A stretch of 64,000 bases of DNA from Andeanibacterium sp036384795 (GCA_036384795.1 DASVLP010000037.1:182150-246149), one strand, 5' to 3'. Positions 28,353-37,320 are shown, counted from the first letter of the stretch. Numbers and translations: made by a program. Notes: generated by a model from the letters alone, not told the origin.

Positions 28353-28580
28353 ATGGATCTCGCTTCTGCACAGGTAATCGGCGCCGGTATCGCGGCGATC
28401 GGCGTGGGCGCCGCCGGCGTCGGCGTCGGCTTCGTGTTCGGCTCGTTCCTCCAGGGCGCGCTGCGCAACCCGGGCGCCGCCGGCGGCCAGACCGGCACGC
28501 TCTACATCGGCTTCGCCGCGGCCGAGCTGCTCGGCCTGATGGCGTTCGCCGTCGCGATGATCATCCTCTACGCGCGTTGA
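28353..28580 (+). CDS. atpE: ATP synthase FO subunit c
   Basis: This 75-residue proteolipid has two hydrophobic helices linked by a polar loop (GALRNPGA). The proton-carrying carboxylate is Glu58 (AAAELLGLMAF). No Na+-binding signature (Gln/Ser-Thr pattern) is evident, so an H+-coupled ring is expected. A GGAG element precedes the ATG by 9 bases, and the leader between atpB and atpE is AT-rich compared with its surroundings, as usual for this highly translated gene. Confidence 0.97.
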   Translation: MDLASAQVIGAGIAAIGVGAAGVGVGFVFGSFLQGALRNPGAAGGQTGTLYIGFAAAELLGLMAFAVAMIILYAR

Positions 28581-28630
28581 TCTGCTTCTCGTCCGGCGGC
28601 GACGCCGGACGGTAGCTTAAGGCGGGAACG

Positions 28631-29125
28631 ATGCCTCAACTTTCGCAACTCGGGCTGGTCTATCAGTCGCAGTGGTTCTGGCTGCTGCTGGTGCTGGCGG
28701 TGATCTACTTCTTCGTCGGGCGCGGGATCGTCCCGAAGGTCGAATCGACCGTCGACCAGCGCGATGCGCAGATCGCCGCCGACCTCGCCGAGGCCGAGCG
28801 CCTGCGCGAGGAAGCCGGTGCGACCGAGCAGGCCTGGCGCGCGCGAATCGAAGAGGCGCACGTCGAAGGCCAGGCGCTGGCGCAAAAGGCGAAGGACGAG
28901 GCCGCGCGCGATGCCGAGAAGCGGCTGAGCGCCGCCGACAAGAAGCTTGCGGCCAAGGCCGACGAGGCCGCCAGGGCGCTCGACGAGGCGCGCCAGGCGG
29001 CGCTTGCCGAGGTCGAGGGCCTCGCGACCGAGGCGGCGCGCGAGATCGTCGCCAAGCTGACCGGCGCCAAGGTGGATGAGAAAGCCGCCCGCGCTGCCGT
29101 TGCCGGAGCCTTGAGCAATGCTTGA
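28631..29125 (+). CDS. atpF': ATP synthase FO subunit b'
   Basis: This 164-residue peripheral-stalk subunit has a single N-terminal membrane helix (about 14-32, WFWLLLVLAVIYFFVG), then a long Ala/Glu/Arg/Lys-rich coiled coil. The shape and its place before atpF identify it as b' (divergent b), found in alphaproteobacteria, cyanobacteria and chloroplasts. It dimerises with b to hold F1 to FO. The stop overlaps the atpF start by 8 bases. Confidence 0.93.
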   Translation: MPQLSQLGLVYQSQWFWLLLVLAVIYFFVGRGIVPKVESTVDQRDAQIAADLAEAERLREEAGATEQAWRARIEEAHVEGQALAQKAKDEAARDAEKRLSAADKKLAAKADEAARALDEARQAALAEVEGLATEAAREIVAKLTGAKVDEKAARAAVAGALSNA

Positions 29126-29639
29126 TCTCTTTGCCGCCGCCGGCGGGGAAGCCGCCGAACCGACCGCCTGGGGCCTTAACGCCGGGGGCTGGGTGGCGAT
29201 GGCGATGATCGTCGTCATCCTGATCATGCTGTGGGCAGGCGTGCCGAAGATCATCGCGCGCATTCTCGATGCCCGGATCGAAGGCATTCGCAAGCAGCTC
29301 GACGAAGCCAGGGCGCTGCGCGCCGAGGCAGAGAAGCTGCGCGACGAATACGCCCGCAAGGCGCGCGAGGCGGACGAGGAAATCGCCACGCTGCGCGCGG
29401 GCGCCGCGCGCCAGGCCGAGGAGATCGTCGAGAAGGCCAAAGCCGACGCCGCCGCGCTGATCGAGCGCCACAAGACGATCGCCGCCGACAAGATCGCCAC
29501 CGCCGAGCGCGCCGCGATCGAGGAGCTGCGGACGAAAGCCGCCGCCGCCGCCGCAGTCGCCGCGCGCGGCCTGATTGCCGACCGGCACGATGCGGCGGCC
29601 GACAGCAAGCTGGTCGACCAGGCGATCTCGGGCATTTGA
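29118..29639 (+). CDS. atpF: ATP synthase FO subunit b
   Basis: This 173-residue stator subunit has one N-terminal membrane helix (about 24-43, GWVAMAMIVVILIMLWAGVP) followed by an acidic/basic coiled coil (KQLDEARALRAEAEKLRDEY...). It starts inside the end of the b' gene, so translation is coupled. It is the last gene of the FO cluster; the F1 genes (atpHAGDC) are elsewhere, as is normal in alphaproteobacteria. Confidence 0.94.
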   Translation: MLDLFAAAGGEAAEPTAWGLNAGGWVAMAMIVVILIMLWAGVPKIIARILDARIEGIRKQLDEARALRAEAEKLRDEYARKAREADEEIATLRAGAARQAEEIVEKAKADAAALIERHKTIAADKIATAERAAIEELRTKAAAAAAVAARGLIADRHDAAADSKLVDQAISGI

Positions 29640-29645
29640 GGTAGC

Positions 29646-29727
29646 CGTCATCCCAGCGCAAGCTGGGATCGCTGGCCGCACGCACCGCCCTATTGGCGAG
29701 CGACCCCAGCTTGCGCTGGGGTGACGG
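29646..29727. repeat. family A palindromic intergenic repeat, copy 2
   Basis: An 82-bp element: stem ATCCCAGC/GCTGGGAT with a GCAA loop, then stem ACCCCAGC/GCTGGGGT with a TTGC loop, with outer CGTCATCC-like ends. It lies directly after atpF and may act as its 3' end. Confidence 0.85.
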
Positions 29728-29766
29728 GGTGAGTAACGCTCCGCGCCTCAACTCAGGAGATCAGCG

Positions 29767-30381
29767 ATGAAAGTTGCAGTGCTCGGCGCCAGCGGCAAGG
29801 GCGGCTCGGAAATCACCAAGGAACTCGTTTCGCGCGGCCACGAAGTGATCGCGATCGCGCGCAACGCGGACAAGCTACCCAGCGGCCCGGGCATCACGCC
29901 GCGGCAGGGTGACGCTTCGAACGCCGACGAGCTTGCGGGCCTGATCCAGGGCGCCGACGCGGTGATCAGCGCGGTGCACTTCGACATCCCGTCCGCGACG
30001 CTGCTCGGCGCGGTCAAGAAGGCCGGCGTCAACCGCCTGCTGGTGATGGGCGGCGCGGCCAGCCTGAACACCGCCGAGGGCACGCGGCTTTACGATTCCC
30101 CGCATTTCCCGGAGTTCCTCAAGCCGATCGTGAAGCCGGCGATCGATTTCCTCGACGACTTGAGGAACGAGACCGACACCGACTGGACGTTCTTCTCGCC
30201 GGCGCAGAACATCTTCCAGGGCGAGCGCAAGGGCCCGGGCAGCTTCCGCCTCGGCAAGGACGAACTGGTGACCGACGCCAAGGGCGAAAGCAACATCAGC
30301 TATGCCGACTACGCGATCGCGATGGTCGACGAGCTGGAGAAGCGCGAACATTCGCGCAGCCGGTTCACCGTCGGGTATTGA
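29767..30381 (+). CDS. NAD(P)-binding atypical SDR (NmrA/YwnB-like) oxidoreductase
   Basis: This 204-residue single-domain protein has an N-terminal glycine motif GASGKGGSEI (8-17) that binds NAD(P) and a Rossmann core. It lacks the classical YxxxK active site, which fits the NmrA-like or flavin-reductase/BVR-B group of atypical SDRs. The segment DWTFFSPAQNIF is typical of this group. The substrate is unknown. ATG at 29767 follows CAGGAGATCAGCG. It converges with gloB, leaving only two bases between stops. Confidence 0.82.
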   Translation: MKVAVLGASGKGGSEITKELVSRGHEVIAIARNADKLPSGPGITPRQGDASNADELAGLIQGADAVISAVHFDIPSATLLGAVKKAGVNRLLVMGGAASLNTAEGTRLYDSPHFPEFLKPIVKPAIDFLDDLRNETDTDWTFFSPAQNIFQGERKGPGSFRLGKDELVTDAKGESNISYADYAIAMVDELEKREHSRSRFTVGY

Positions 30382-30383
30382 TT

Positions 30384-31142
30384 TCAGAAGTTGTCCTTCG
30401 CCGCCCTGAGCGCGGCGAAGGTTTCGGGCGGCGTAGCACCACCCCAGCGCGCCCGCATGTCGGCGGTGTCGGCGCGCAGGAATGGGTTGGCGGCCAGCTC
30501 GCGCGACAGCACGGTGGGTACGGTCGGCTCACCGCGAGCGCGCTTGGCTTCCACTTCCGCGACATATTCGCCGAGAGCGGCGTTGTCCGGATCGGCGTGG
30601 AGCGCGAACCGCGCATTCGACTGCGTGTATTCGTGCGCGCAGTAGAGCGTGGTCTCGGCCGGCAGCGCCTTGAGGCGTGAAAGGCTCGCCCAGAATTGCG
30701 GCGGGGTGCCTTCGAACATCCGGCCGCAGCCGAGCGCGAACAGCGAATCGCCGACGAACGCGATCCCCGCCTCCGGCAGATGATAGGCGATGTGCCCGTT
30801 GGTGTGCCCGCCGACATCGATCACGTGCGCAGTCCATTCGCCAAGCGTGACCGTATCGCCTTGCTTCACCGTGCGATCCACCGCTGCGATCTTCGGGGCG
30901 TCCACTTCCGGAGCGGTTACAATGCATCCCGTCGCTGCTTTGATCGCCTCGTTGCCGCCGGTATGGTCCGGGTGCCAATGGGTGTTCCAGATCTGGCTGA
31001 TCCGCCAGCCTTTGGCCTCGGCCTGGCGCAGATATTCGTCCGCGTCGGGCGTATCGATGCACGCCGTCTCGCCGCTCGCCGGATCGTGCAGCAGGAACCC
31101 GTAGTTGTCGCTGAGGCAGGGGAACTGGTGGACTTGAAGCAT
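30384..31142 (-). CDS. gloB: hydroxyacylglutathione hydrolase (glyoxalase II)
   Basis: This 252-residue metallo-beta-lactamase-fold enzyme hydrolyses S-D-lactoylglutathione to lactate and glutathione, the second step of methylglyoxal detoxification. The metal-binding motif THWHPDHTGGN is intact, as are later ligands (GHTNGH, and the Asp in FVGDSLF). The C-terminal HxxxP-type glutathione-binding region (YCAHEYTQSNARF) identifies glyoxalase II rather than a generic MBL protein. The start MLQVHQFPCLSDNY matches the family. Confidence 0.95.
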   Translation of the reverse strand: MLQVHQFPCLSDNYGFLLHDPASGETACIDTPDADEYLRQAEAKGWRISQIWNTHWHPDHTGGNEAIKAATGCIVTAPEVDAPKIAAVDRTVKQGDTVTLGEWTAHVIDVGGHTNGHIAYHLPEAGIAFVGDSLFALGCGRMFEGTPPQFWASLSRLKALPAETTLYCAHEYTQSNARFALHADPDNAALGEYVAEVEAKRARGEPTVPTVLSRELAANPFLRADTADMRARWGGATPPETFAALRAAKDNF

Positions 31143-31211
31143 GGCCGCAGCCTAGGCGCAGGCGCCGAAATAGAAAAGGCCCGCCGGCTCGGGTGAGCTG
31201 GCGGGCCAATT

Positions 31212-31294
31212 CGTCATCCCAGCGAAAGCTGGGATCGCTGGCTATCCAAATCGGAGCCAGTTGATAGCGGTCCCAGCTTTCGCTGGGACGACGA
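31212..31294. repeat. family A palindromic intergenic repeat, copy 3
   Basis: An 83-bp element between gloB and rpsA: stem ATCCCAGC/GCTGGGAT with a GAAA loop, then stem GTCCCAGC/GCTGGGAC with a TTTC loop. It begins just after the rpsA stop (minus strand) and probably shapes the rpsA mRNA 3' end. Confidence 0.85.
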
Positions 31295-31297
31295 TAA

Positions 31298-33007
31298 TTA
31301 CTCGCCCTTCTTCAGCGCCTCGCCGAGGATGTCGCCGAGCGACGCGCCCGAATCCGACGATCCGTACTGCGCCACCGCTTCCTTCTCTTCGGCGAGCTGG
31401 CGCGCCTTGATCGAGAAGTTCGGCTTCTTCGAACGATCGAACCCGGTGACCATCGCGTCGACCTTCTGGCCGGCCTGGAAGCGGTCTGGGCGCTGCTCGT
31501 CGCGATCGCGGCCGAGGTCGGAGCGCTTGATGAAGCCGGTCGCGCCATCGTCGCCCGCCTGCACCTCGAGGCCGCCGTCGCGCACTTCGAGCACGGTGAC
31601 GGTGACCACGTCGTTCTTCTTCAGCCCGCCGCCCGCGCGAGCGCCGCCGCCCGCGGCCGGCGCGCCCTTCTCGAGCTGCTTCATGCCCAGGCTGATGCGC
31701 TCCTTGTCGACGTCGACGTCGAGCACCACGGCCTTGACCTGCTCGCCCTTGCGGTGGAGCGCCAGCGCGTCCTCGCCCGAGATGCCCCAGGCGATGTCCG
31801 ACATGTGGACCATGCCGTCGACGTCGCCGTCGAGGCCGATGAACAGGCCGAACTCGGTGGCGTTCTTGACTTCGCCCTCGACGGTCGAGCCGACCGGGTG
31901 CTTGTCGGCGAACTCTTCCCACGGATTGCCCTGGGCCTGCTTGAGGCCGAGCGAGATGCGCCGCTTATCGGCATCGACTTCGAGCACCACCACGTCGACT
32001 TCCTGGCTGGTCGAGACGATCTTGCCGGGATGGACGTTCTTCTTGGTCCAGCTCATCTCGGAGACGTGGACCAGGCCTTCGATGCCCGGCTCGAGCTCCA
32101 CGAACGCGCCGTATTCGGTGATGTTGGTGACCACGCCCTTGAGCTTGGCGCCGACCGGATACTTCTGCGCCACGCCTTCCCACGGATCGCTCTCGAGCTG
32201 CTTCATGCCCAGGCTGATGCGCTGGGTGTCCTGGTTGATGCGGACGATCTGCACCTTCACGGTGTCGCCGATGTTGATCACTTCGCTCGGGTGGTTGACC
32301 CGCTTGTAGCTCATGTCGGTGACGTGGAGCAGGCCGTCGATGCCGCCCAGGTCCACGAACGCGCCGTAGTCGGTGATGTTCTTCACCACGCCGTCGATGA
32401 TCTGGCCTTCGGAGAGCTTGTCGATCAGCTCGCTGCGCTGCTCGGCGCGGGTTTCCTCGAGCACCGCGCGGCGCGAGACGACGATGTTGCCGCGGCGGCG
32501 GTCCATCTTGAGAATCTGGAACGGCTGCGGGATTTCCATCAGCGGGGTCACGTCGCGCACCGGGCGGATATCGACCTGGCTGCCGGGCAGGAACGCCACC
32601 GCGCCGTCGAGGTCGACGGTGAAGCCGCCCTTCACGCGGCCGAAGATGCGGCCTTCGACGCGCTTGCCTTCGCCGAACTCGCTTTCCAGCTTGTCCCACG
32701 CGGCTTCGCGACGGGCGCGGTCGCGGCTCAGCATCGCTTCGCCTTCGGAGTTCTCGACCCGGTCGACGAACACTTCGACTTCGTCACCCACGGAAAGACC
32801 GTGCGCCTGGCCGGGCTGGGCGAACTCGCGCAGGGGCACGCGGCCTTCGCTCTTGAGGCCGACGTCGATCACGGCCTTGTCGCCTTCGATCGCGGTGATG
32901 GTGCCCTTGACGACGCGGCCTTCGAAGCCGCCGTCTGCCGCACCACCGAGAGATTCATTAAGGAGCGCCTCGAAATCGGCGCGAGAGGGTTGTGGCGAAG
33001 AAGCCAT
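31298..33007 (-). CDS. rpsA: 30S ribosomal protein S1
   Basis: This 569-residue protein is built of six S1 (OB-fold) RNA-binding repeats, visible as recurring G-x-V-x-x-I-T-x-Y-G-A-F-V and G-L-x-H-x-S-E/D-x-S/A-W patterns. It unfolds mRNA and brings it to the 30S subunit. The C-terminal tail is short and charged. ATG at 33007 is about 10 bases after AGGAACT, a weak site as is common for rpsA. Usually rpsA follows cmk directly; here a GGDEF/EAL gene lies in between. Confidence 0.96.
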   Translation of the reverse strand: MASSPQPSRADFEALLNESLGGAADGGFEGRVVKGTITAIEGDKAVIDVGLKSEGRVPLREFAQPGQAHGLSVGDEVEVFVDRVENSEGEAMLSRDRARREAAWDKLESEFGEGKRVEGRIFGRVKGGFTVDLDGAVAFLPGSQVDIRPVRDVTPLMEIPQPFQILKMDRRRGNIVVSRRAVLEETRAEQRSELIDKLSEGQIIDGVVKNITDYGAFVDLGGIDGLLHVTDMSYKRVNHPSEVINIGDTVKVQIVRINQDTQRISLGMKQLESDPWEGVAQKYPVGAKLKGVVTNITEYGAFVELEPGIEGLVHVSEMSWTKKNVHPGKIVSTSQEVDVVVLEVDADKRRISLGLKQAQGNPWEEFADKHPVGSTVEGEVKNATEFGLFIGLDGDVDGMVHMSDIAWGISGEDALALHRKGEQVKAVVLDVDVDKERISLGMKQLEKGAPAAGGGARAGGGLKKNDVVTVTVLEVRDGGLEVQAGDDGATGFIKRSDLGRDRDEQRPDRFQAGQKVDAMVTGFDRSKKPNFSIKARQLAEEKEAVAQYGSSDSGASLGDILGEALKKGE

Positions 33008-33311
33008 GTAACAGAGTTCCTAACTGACGTTTTCCGGCCAAGCGGTTGGGTCCGCTGGTCTTTTGGCCGAACTGCCGGCGGGGCCGAATGCCACCGCAGG
33101 CGTTTTCGGGGCATCGGCCGGGCGAGGGCGGCTCCAATGCGGCGTGGCGGCGGGTATTCCGCAAAGCCCATGCCGAAGATGCATTGGATCGGCCGTCGAC
33201 CGGGCCCGCAGCCCGTCGAACGGGGGCGCAGCTAGGCGAGATTTGGCGGAATTGCAAGGAAATTGCGGCGCTGAGGAGGGCGGTTGTCTCCCGCTGAAGT
33301 CCCTTGCGGCG
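33008..33311 (-). other. 304-base leader/intergenic region before rpsA
   Basis: No gene is supported here. Minus-strand contents are a weak promoter-like pair (TTGCAA at 33252-33257 and TAGCTG at 33229-33234, 17-base spacer) and a two-part hairpin 28-62 bases upstream of the rpsA ATG (outer CGGCCA/TGGCCG, inner AGCGG/CCGCT; 33035-33069). The hairpin could be an S1 autoregulatory site; this is inference. Confidence 0.4.
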
Positions 33312-34937
33312 CTATCCCGCGGCCTGCGCGTCCAGGCCGTCTGCCGATGCGGCGCCGATCGTCCTGCCGGCTTCCTCGGCCGAGAGCGCCTTGGCGAACA
33401 GCCAGCCTTGCGCGTCGCCGCAGCCGAGTTCGACCAGCTTCGCCTGGATCGCCTCGGTTTCGACTCCTTCCGCCGCAACCGGGATGCTGAGCCCTTTGCC
33501 GACGATCGCGATCGCCTGGACGATCGCCGCGGCGCTGTCGCCCTCGCACAGCGAATCGACGAAACTGCGGTCGATCTTGAGGCGGTCGAACGGCAGGGCC
33601 CGCAATTGGGTCAACGCCGCGTAGCCGGTGCCGAAGTCGTCCACCACGATGCCGATGCCGGCGTTCTTCAGGCTTTCGATCGAGGCGAGCGCGAACGCCC
33701 GGTCGGCGATTAGCGTGCTCTCGGCGATCTCCAGGTCCAGCCGGCCCGCCGGGAAGCCGGTTGCCGCCAGCACCTTGAAGATCCGCTGGGCGAGCAACGG
33801 ATCCTTGAACTGCACCGGCGAGACGTTGACCGCGATGCGCAAGCCGCTGGGCCACTTTGCCGCGGTCGCCAGCGCCTCGCGCATCACGGCCAGCGACAGC
33901 TCGCCGATCAGCCCGCTGGATTCGGCGATCTCGAGGAATTCGGGTGGCTCGATCAGGCCGCGCGCGGGATGAAGCCAGCGCGCCAGCACCTCGAAGCCGT
34001 TGATCTCGCCCGACGCGAGATCGATGATCGGCTGGAAGAATGGCACGAATTCGCCGTTTGCGATCCCTTCGCGCATTTCGCGCTCGAGGGCGGTGCGGCG
34101 GCTGAGCTCGGCTTCCATGGTCGTATCGAACGCCACGCAGCGATTGCCGCCGAGGCGTTTGGCCTCGTACATGGCGATGTCGGCGCGCCGGAGGATCGCA
34201 CCGAGCTCCGGCCGTCCGCGGTCCGACGTCGCGATGCCGATCGAGGCCCCGATGCGGACGTCCGCATTGGCGAGGCGCACCGGCACCTTGAGGCATTCGA
34301 TCAGCCTGGCAGCCAGCGCGTTCGGGCCCTGCTTGTAGTTTGCGGCATTCAGCACCAGCACCGCGAATTCGTCGCCGCCGAGGCGGATGCACAGCGCATT
34401 CTCGGGACAGGTCTCGCGCAGCCGCCGGGCGGCGGTCACGAGCAGTTCATCACCCGCTTCGTGGCCGTGGAGGTCGTTGACCTTCTTGAAGTGATCGAGG
34501 TCGATCACCAGCAGCACGCACCTGGTTTCGGCCTCGGCGTAGTGGTTCTCGAACGCCTCGCGCATGTAGCGGCGATTGTAGAGCCCGGTCACCTCGTCGA
34601 GGTAGGCGAGCTGGCGCGCTCGCTGTTCGGCCGCATCGCGATCGGCGAACGATCGCCGCAACTGGCTCGAACGGCGCCACGCGAATATCAACAGCGCGAT
34701 GTTAAGCAGGAATGCGGTGGCCTGGCCTTGCGAGATCGCCCCCGATCCGTCCGCGGCGCCGAGCACCACCGGCAGGATCTCGCTGCCCGAAAGCACGAAC
34801 ACCGCAGTCGCGAACACCGCGACAGTCGCGGTGATCCAGCGCGTGTCGGTCATGCCGCGCGAATGTGGCCTGGGGTTCGGAGCGGGTACGCTCACGCCGG
34901 GGTCGTCCTGCAGTTGCAGGTCGCGATTACCCCGCAT
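33312..34937 (-). CDS. membrane GGDEF-EAL c-di-GMP protein
   Basis: This 541-residue protein has two N-terminal membrane helices (about 34-51 and 72-87), GGDEF (motif GGDEF at 187-191) and an EAL domain with EVL at 316-318. The key EAL residues are present: NVSPVQF, EIAEST, DDFGTG, KIDRSF, AEGVET and QGWLF. No RxxD inhibitory site precedes GGDEF. Both activities (diguanylate cyclase and phosphodiesterase) could therefore be functional; direction unknown. Start at 34937 or the ATG at 34853; neither has a clear ribosome-binding site. It interrupts the common cmk-rpsA pairing. Confidence 0.9.
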   Translation of the reverse strand: MRGNRDLQLQDDPGVSVPAPNPRPHSRGMTDTRWITATVAVFATAVFVLSGSEILPVVLGAADGSGAISQGQATAFLLNIALLIFAWRRSSQLRRSFADRDAAEQRARQLAYLDEVTGLYNRRYMREAFENHYAEAETRCVLLVIDLDHFKKVNDLHGHEAGDELLVTAARRLRETCPENALCIRLGGDEFAVLVLNAANYKQGPNALAARLIECLKVPVRLANADVRIGASIGIATSDRGRPELGAILRRADIAMYEAKRLGGNRCVAFDTTMEAELSRRTALEREMREGIANGEFVPFFQPIIDLASGEINGFEVLARWLHPARGLIEPPEFLEIAESSGLIGELSLAVMREALATAAKWPSGLRIAVNVSPVQFKDPLLAQRIFKVLAATGFPAGRLDLEIAESTLIADRAFALASIESLKNAGIGIVVDDFGTGYAALTQLRALPFDRLKIDRSFVDSLCEGDSAAAIVQAIAIVGKGLSIPVAAEGVETEAIQAKLVELGCGDAQGWLFAKALSAEEAGRTIGAASADGLDAQAAG

Positions 34938-35033
34938 TGGTTGACATCCGATTAAGTGAAATCCGCTAGCCCTGGCAGAACTCCAGCCGTGCCATGCGCG
35001 GTCGAAATCGGCGAACTTTCGGCAGCCGTATGG

Positions 35034-35669
35034 TTAACTGCGGCGTGATCCGACGAGGCGCTCGCGCACCAGCTCGATCGCTCCGGCGATCGCTTCGTCC
35101 CGGCCGAGATCGCTGGTGTCGAACAGAATCGCGTCCTGCGCCGCTTCGAGCGGGGCGGCCGCCCGGGTGCTGTCGCGCTTGTCGCGCTGGCGGATTTCGC
35201 GCCGTATCCGGTCGAGCGTGACTTCGATCCCGCGGTCGCGCAGCTCGATGAATCGGCGCAGCGCGCGCGCCTCGCGGCTGGCGACGACGAACAGCTTCAC
35301 CTCGGCCTCAGGCGCAATCACGGTGCCGATGTCGCGCCCGTCGAGCACGGCGCCGCCGGGCTGGAGCGCGAAAGCGCGTTGGCGTTCATAGAGCGCGCGG
35401 CGAACTTCGGGGTGGATCGACACGCGGCTGGCGAGCCCGCCCGCATCCTCGCCGCGCAGGCCGGGATCGGCGAGCAGGCTTTCCGGGAAGTCGCACGCAG
35501 CCGCGGCGTCCGCAGGATCGTCGGGATCGCCGCCGCTCAGCGCCACCTGCCGTCCGACCGCGCGATAGAGCAGCCCGGTGTCGAGATGCGGCAGCCCGAA
35601 ATGCGCGGCGAGCGCCTTGGCGATGGTGCCTTTGCCTGAGGCGGTCGGTCCGTCTACGGCGACGATCAT
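35034..35669 (-). CDS. cmk: cytidylate kinase
   Basis: This 211-residue NMP kinase phosphorylates CMP/dCMP with ATP. The P-loop GPTASGKGT is at 7-15, followed by DTGLLYRAVG and DGRDIGT, all typical. ATG at 35669 overlaps the stop of the upstream CBU_0592-like gene (ATGA), so it is coupled to it. The aroA-x-cmk order is a frequent alphaproteobacterial arrangement. Confidence 0.95.
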   Translation of the reverse strand: MIVAVDGPTASGKGTIAKALAAHFGLPHLDTGLLYRAVGRQVALSGGDPDDPADAAAACDFPESLLADPGLRGEDAGGLASRVSIHPEVRRALYERQRAFALQPGGAVLDGRDIGTVIAPEAEVKLFVVASREARALRRFIELRDRGIEVTLDRIRREIRQRDKRDSTRAAAPLEAAQDAILFDTSDLGRDEAIAGAIELVRERLVGSRRS

Positions 35670-35920
35670 CGCTCGGCCGGCCTTTGCCGCAGCGCGCCGA
35701 CCAAGCCGATCAGCGCGATCACGCCCCAAGCGGCTTCGAGCACGAACGCGGCGAGGTTGAAGTTCACCGACAGCGAAATCAGCAGCAGGATCGCGCCGAT
35801 CAGGTTGGCAAGGTTGAACAGCAGCTTGTTCAGGCTTTTCGCGACATTGGCATAGGCGAACGCGGCGATGAACAGCGCGCTGCCAATGAGGCCGATCGCG
35901 TCAGCGAGCGTTCCGCTCAT
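35666..35920 (-). CDS. CBU_0592-like small membrane protein
   Basis: This 84-residue protein is made mostly of three hydrophobic segments (about 7-25, 32-52, 55-77) with short polar loops (NVAKSLNKLLFN). I take it to be of the CBU_0592 family on pattern, whose function is unknown. It overlaps aroA at its start and cmk at its stop by four bases each, so it is translated from the same mRNA. Confidence 0.8.
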   Translation of the reverse strand: MSGTLADAIGLIGSALFIAAFAYANVAKSLNKLLFNLANLIGAILLLISLSVNFNLAAFVLEAAWGVIALIGLVGALRQRPAER

Positions 35921-37320
35921 TGCGTCAGGCCGTCCAGCAGCGCTTCGAAGTTGGGGAAGCTGGTGGCGATCGGGCGGGTATCGTCCACCTCGACGCCGTC
36001 ACGGCTGGCGAGGCCCGCGACCGCCATGCTCATCGCGATGCGGTGATCGAGCTTGGTCGCGATCCGTCCGCTCCCCCCCGGCAGCGGATCACCGCCGCGG
36101 CCGTCGATTTCGAGGCCGTCGGGGCGTTCGACGACCTGAGCGCCCGCGGCCGTGAGCGCGGCAGCCATCGTGGTCAGGCGATCGGATTCCTTGACCCGTA
36201 GCTCCTCCAGTCCGCTGGTCACCGTGCGGCCCTCCGCCATGCTCGCGGCGACGAACAGCGCGGGGAACTCGTCGATCATCGAGGGGGCGAGGGCGGGATC
36301 GATCTCGATGCCCTTGAGCGCGGAATGCGCAACCTTGAGATCGGCAACCGGCTCGCCGCCGACTTCGCGCGGGTCCAGTTCCTCGATATCGCCGCCCATC
36401 TGGCGCAGCACCTCGACCAGGCCTGCGCGGGTGGGATTGAGGCCGACGTTTTTGACGACCACCTCGCTGCCGGGCACCAGCAGCGCGGCAACGATGAAGA
36501 ACGCGGCGGACGAGGGGTCCCCGGGAACGTCGATCGTTTGCGGCTTGAGGTCGGCCTCGCCGCGCACGCGGATGATCCGCTCGCCGTTCTCCTCCTCGAG
36601 CCACAGCTCGGCGCCGAACCCTTTGAGCATCCGCTCGCTATGATCGCGGGTCGGCACCGGCTCGATCACGCTGGTGATGCCCGGCGTGTTGAGCCCGGCG
36701 AGCAGCACCGCGCTCTTCACTTGCGCGCTCGCGACCGGCAGGCGGTAGGTGATCGGCACCGCGGGATTGAGCCCGCGCTCGGTCAGCGGGAACGTGCCGC
36801 CCCCAATACCAGAATTGCTCGCCTCGAACGCCGCGCCCATCCGGCCGAGCGGCTCGATCACGCGGCCCATCGGGCGTTTCGACAAGCTGGGATCGCCGGT
36901 GAACTGAATCGTCAGCGGGTGGCTGGCGACCAGCCCCATCAGCAGCCGCGCCGACGTTCCGCTGTTGCCCATGTCCAGCGGAGCTTCGGGCTGGAGCAGA
37001 GCGCCCACGCCGACGCCATGCACCCGCCACTCGCCGGCGCCGGTGCGCTCGATGGTGGCTCCCATCTGCCGCATGGCCTGGGCCGTCGACATTACGTCCT
37101 CGCCTTCGAGCAGCCCGCTGATCCGGCTCTCGCCCACCGCCAGCGCCGAAAGCATCAGTGCCCGGTGGCTGATCGACTTGTCGCCGGGCACCCGGATCGT
37201 GCCGCGCAACGGACCGCCCGCGCGGAAGCGGCGCGGAACGGATCGGGCGGATGGGGTGTCGGACAAGGCGTGGCTCGCTGGTGAGGCTCGTGATGCGCGC
37301 GGGCTTTTGACAGCGCACAT
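35917..37320 (-). CDS. aroA: 3-phosphoshikimate 1-carboxyvinyltransferase (EPSP synthase), class II
   Basis: This is a shikimate-pathway enzyme (up to 467 aa) joining shikimate-3-phosphate and PEP. Motifs fit class II (CP4-like): GNSGTSARLLMG, SLSKRPMGRV and RDHSERML, rather than class I NAGTAMRPL. Class II enzymes are generally insensitive to glyphosate; that is family knowledge. The first about 30 residues are Ser/Arg-rich, so translation may begin later; PLRGTIRVPGDKSISHRA marks the folded start. It heads the minus-strand aroA-CBU_0592-cmk operon and diverges from the zinc-ribbon gene. Confidence 0.95.
   Translation of the reverse strand: MCAVKSPRASRASPASHALSDTPSARSVPRRFRAGGPLRGTIRVPGDKSISHRALMLSALAVGESRISGLLEGEDVMSTAQAMRQMGATIERTGAGEWRVHGVGVGALLQPEAPLDMGNSGTSARLLMGLVASHPLTIQFTGDPSLSKRPMGRVIEPLGRMGAAFEASNSGIGGGTFPLTERGLNPAVPITYRLPVASAQVKSAVLLAGLNTPGITSVIEPVPTRDHSERMLKGFGAELWLEEENGERIIRVRGEADLKPQTIDVPGDPSSAAFFIVAALLVPGSEVVVKNVGLNPTRAGLVEVLRQMGGDIEELDPREVGGEPVADLKVAHSALKGIEIDPALAPSMIDEFPALFVAASMAEGRTVTSGLEELRVKESDRLTTMAAALTAAGAQVVERPDGLEIDGRGGDPLPGGSGRIATKLDHRIAMSMAVAGLASRDGVEVDDTRPIATSFPNFEALLDGLTQ

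Noticed and set aside
31205..31296. Family A repeats as CRISPR-like repeats
   Set aside because: Copies are kilobases apart, palindromic, without regular spacers or cas genes.
33020..33478. 152-residue minus-strand ORF between the GGDEF/EAL gene and rpsA
   Set aside because: Arg/Pro/Ser-rich, no ribosome-binding site, overlaps the end of the GGDEF/EAL gene out of frame; the region fits an rpsA leader.
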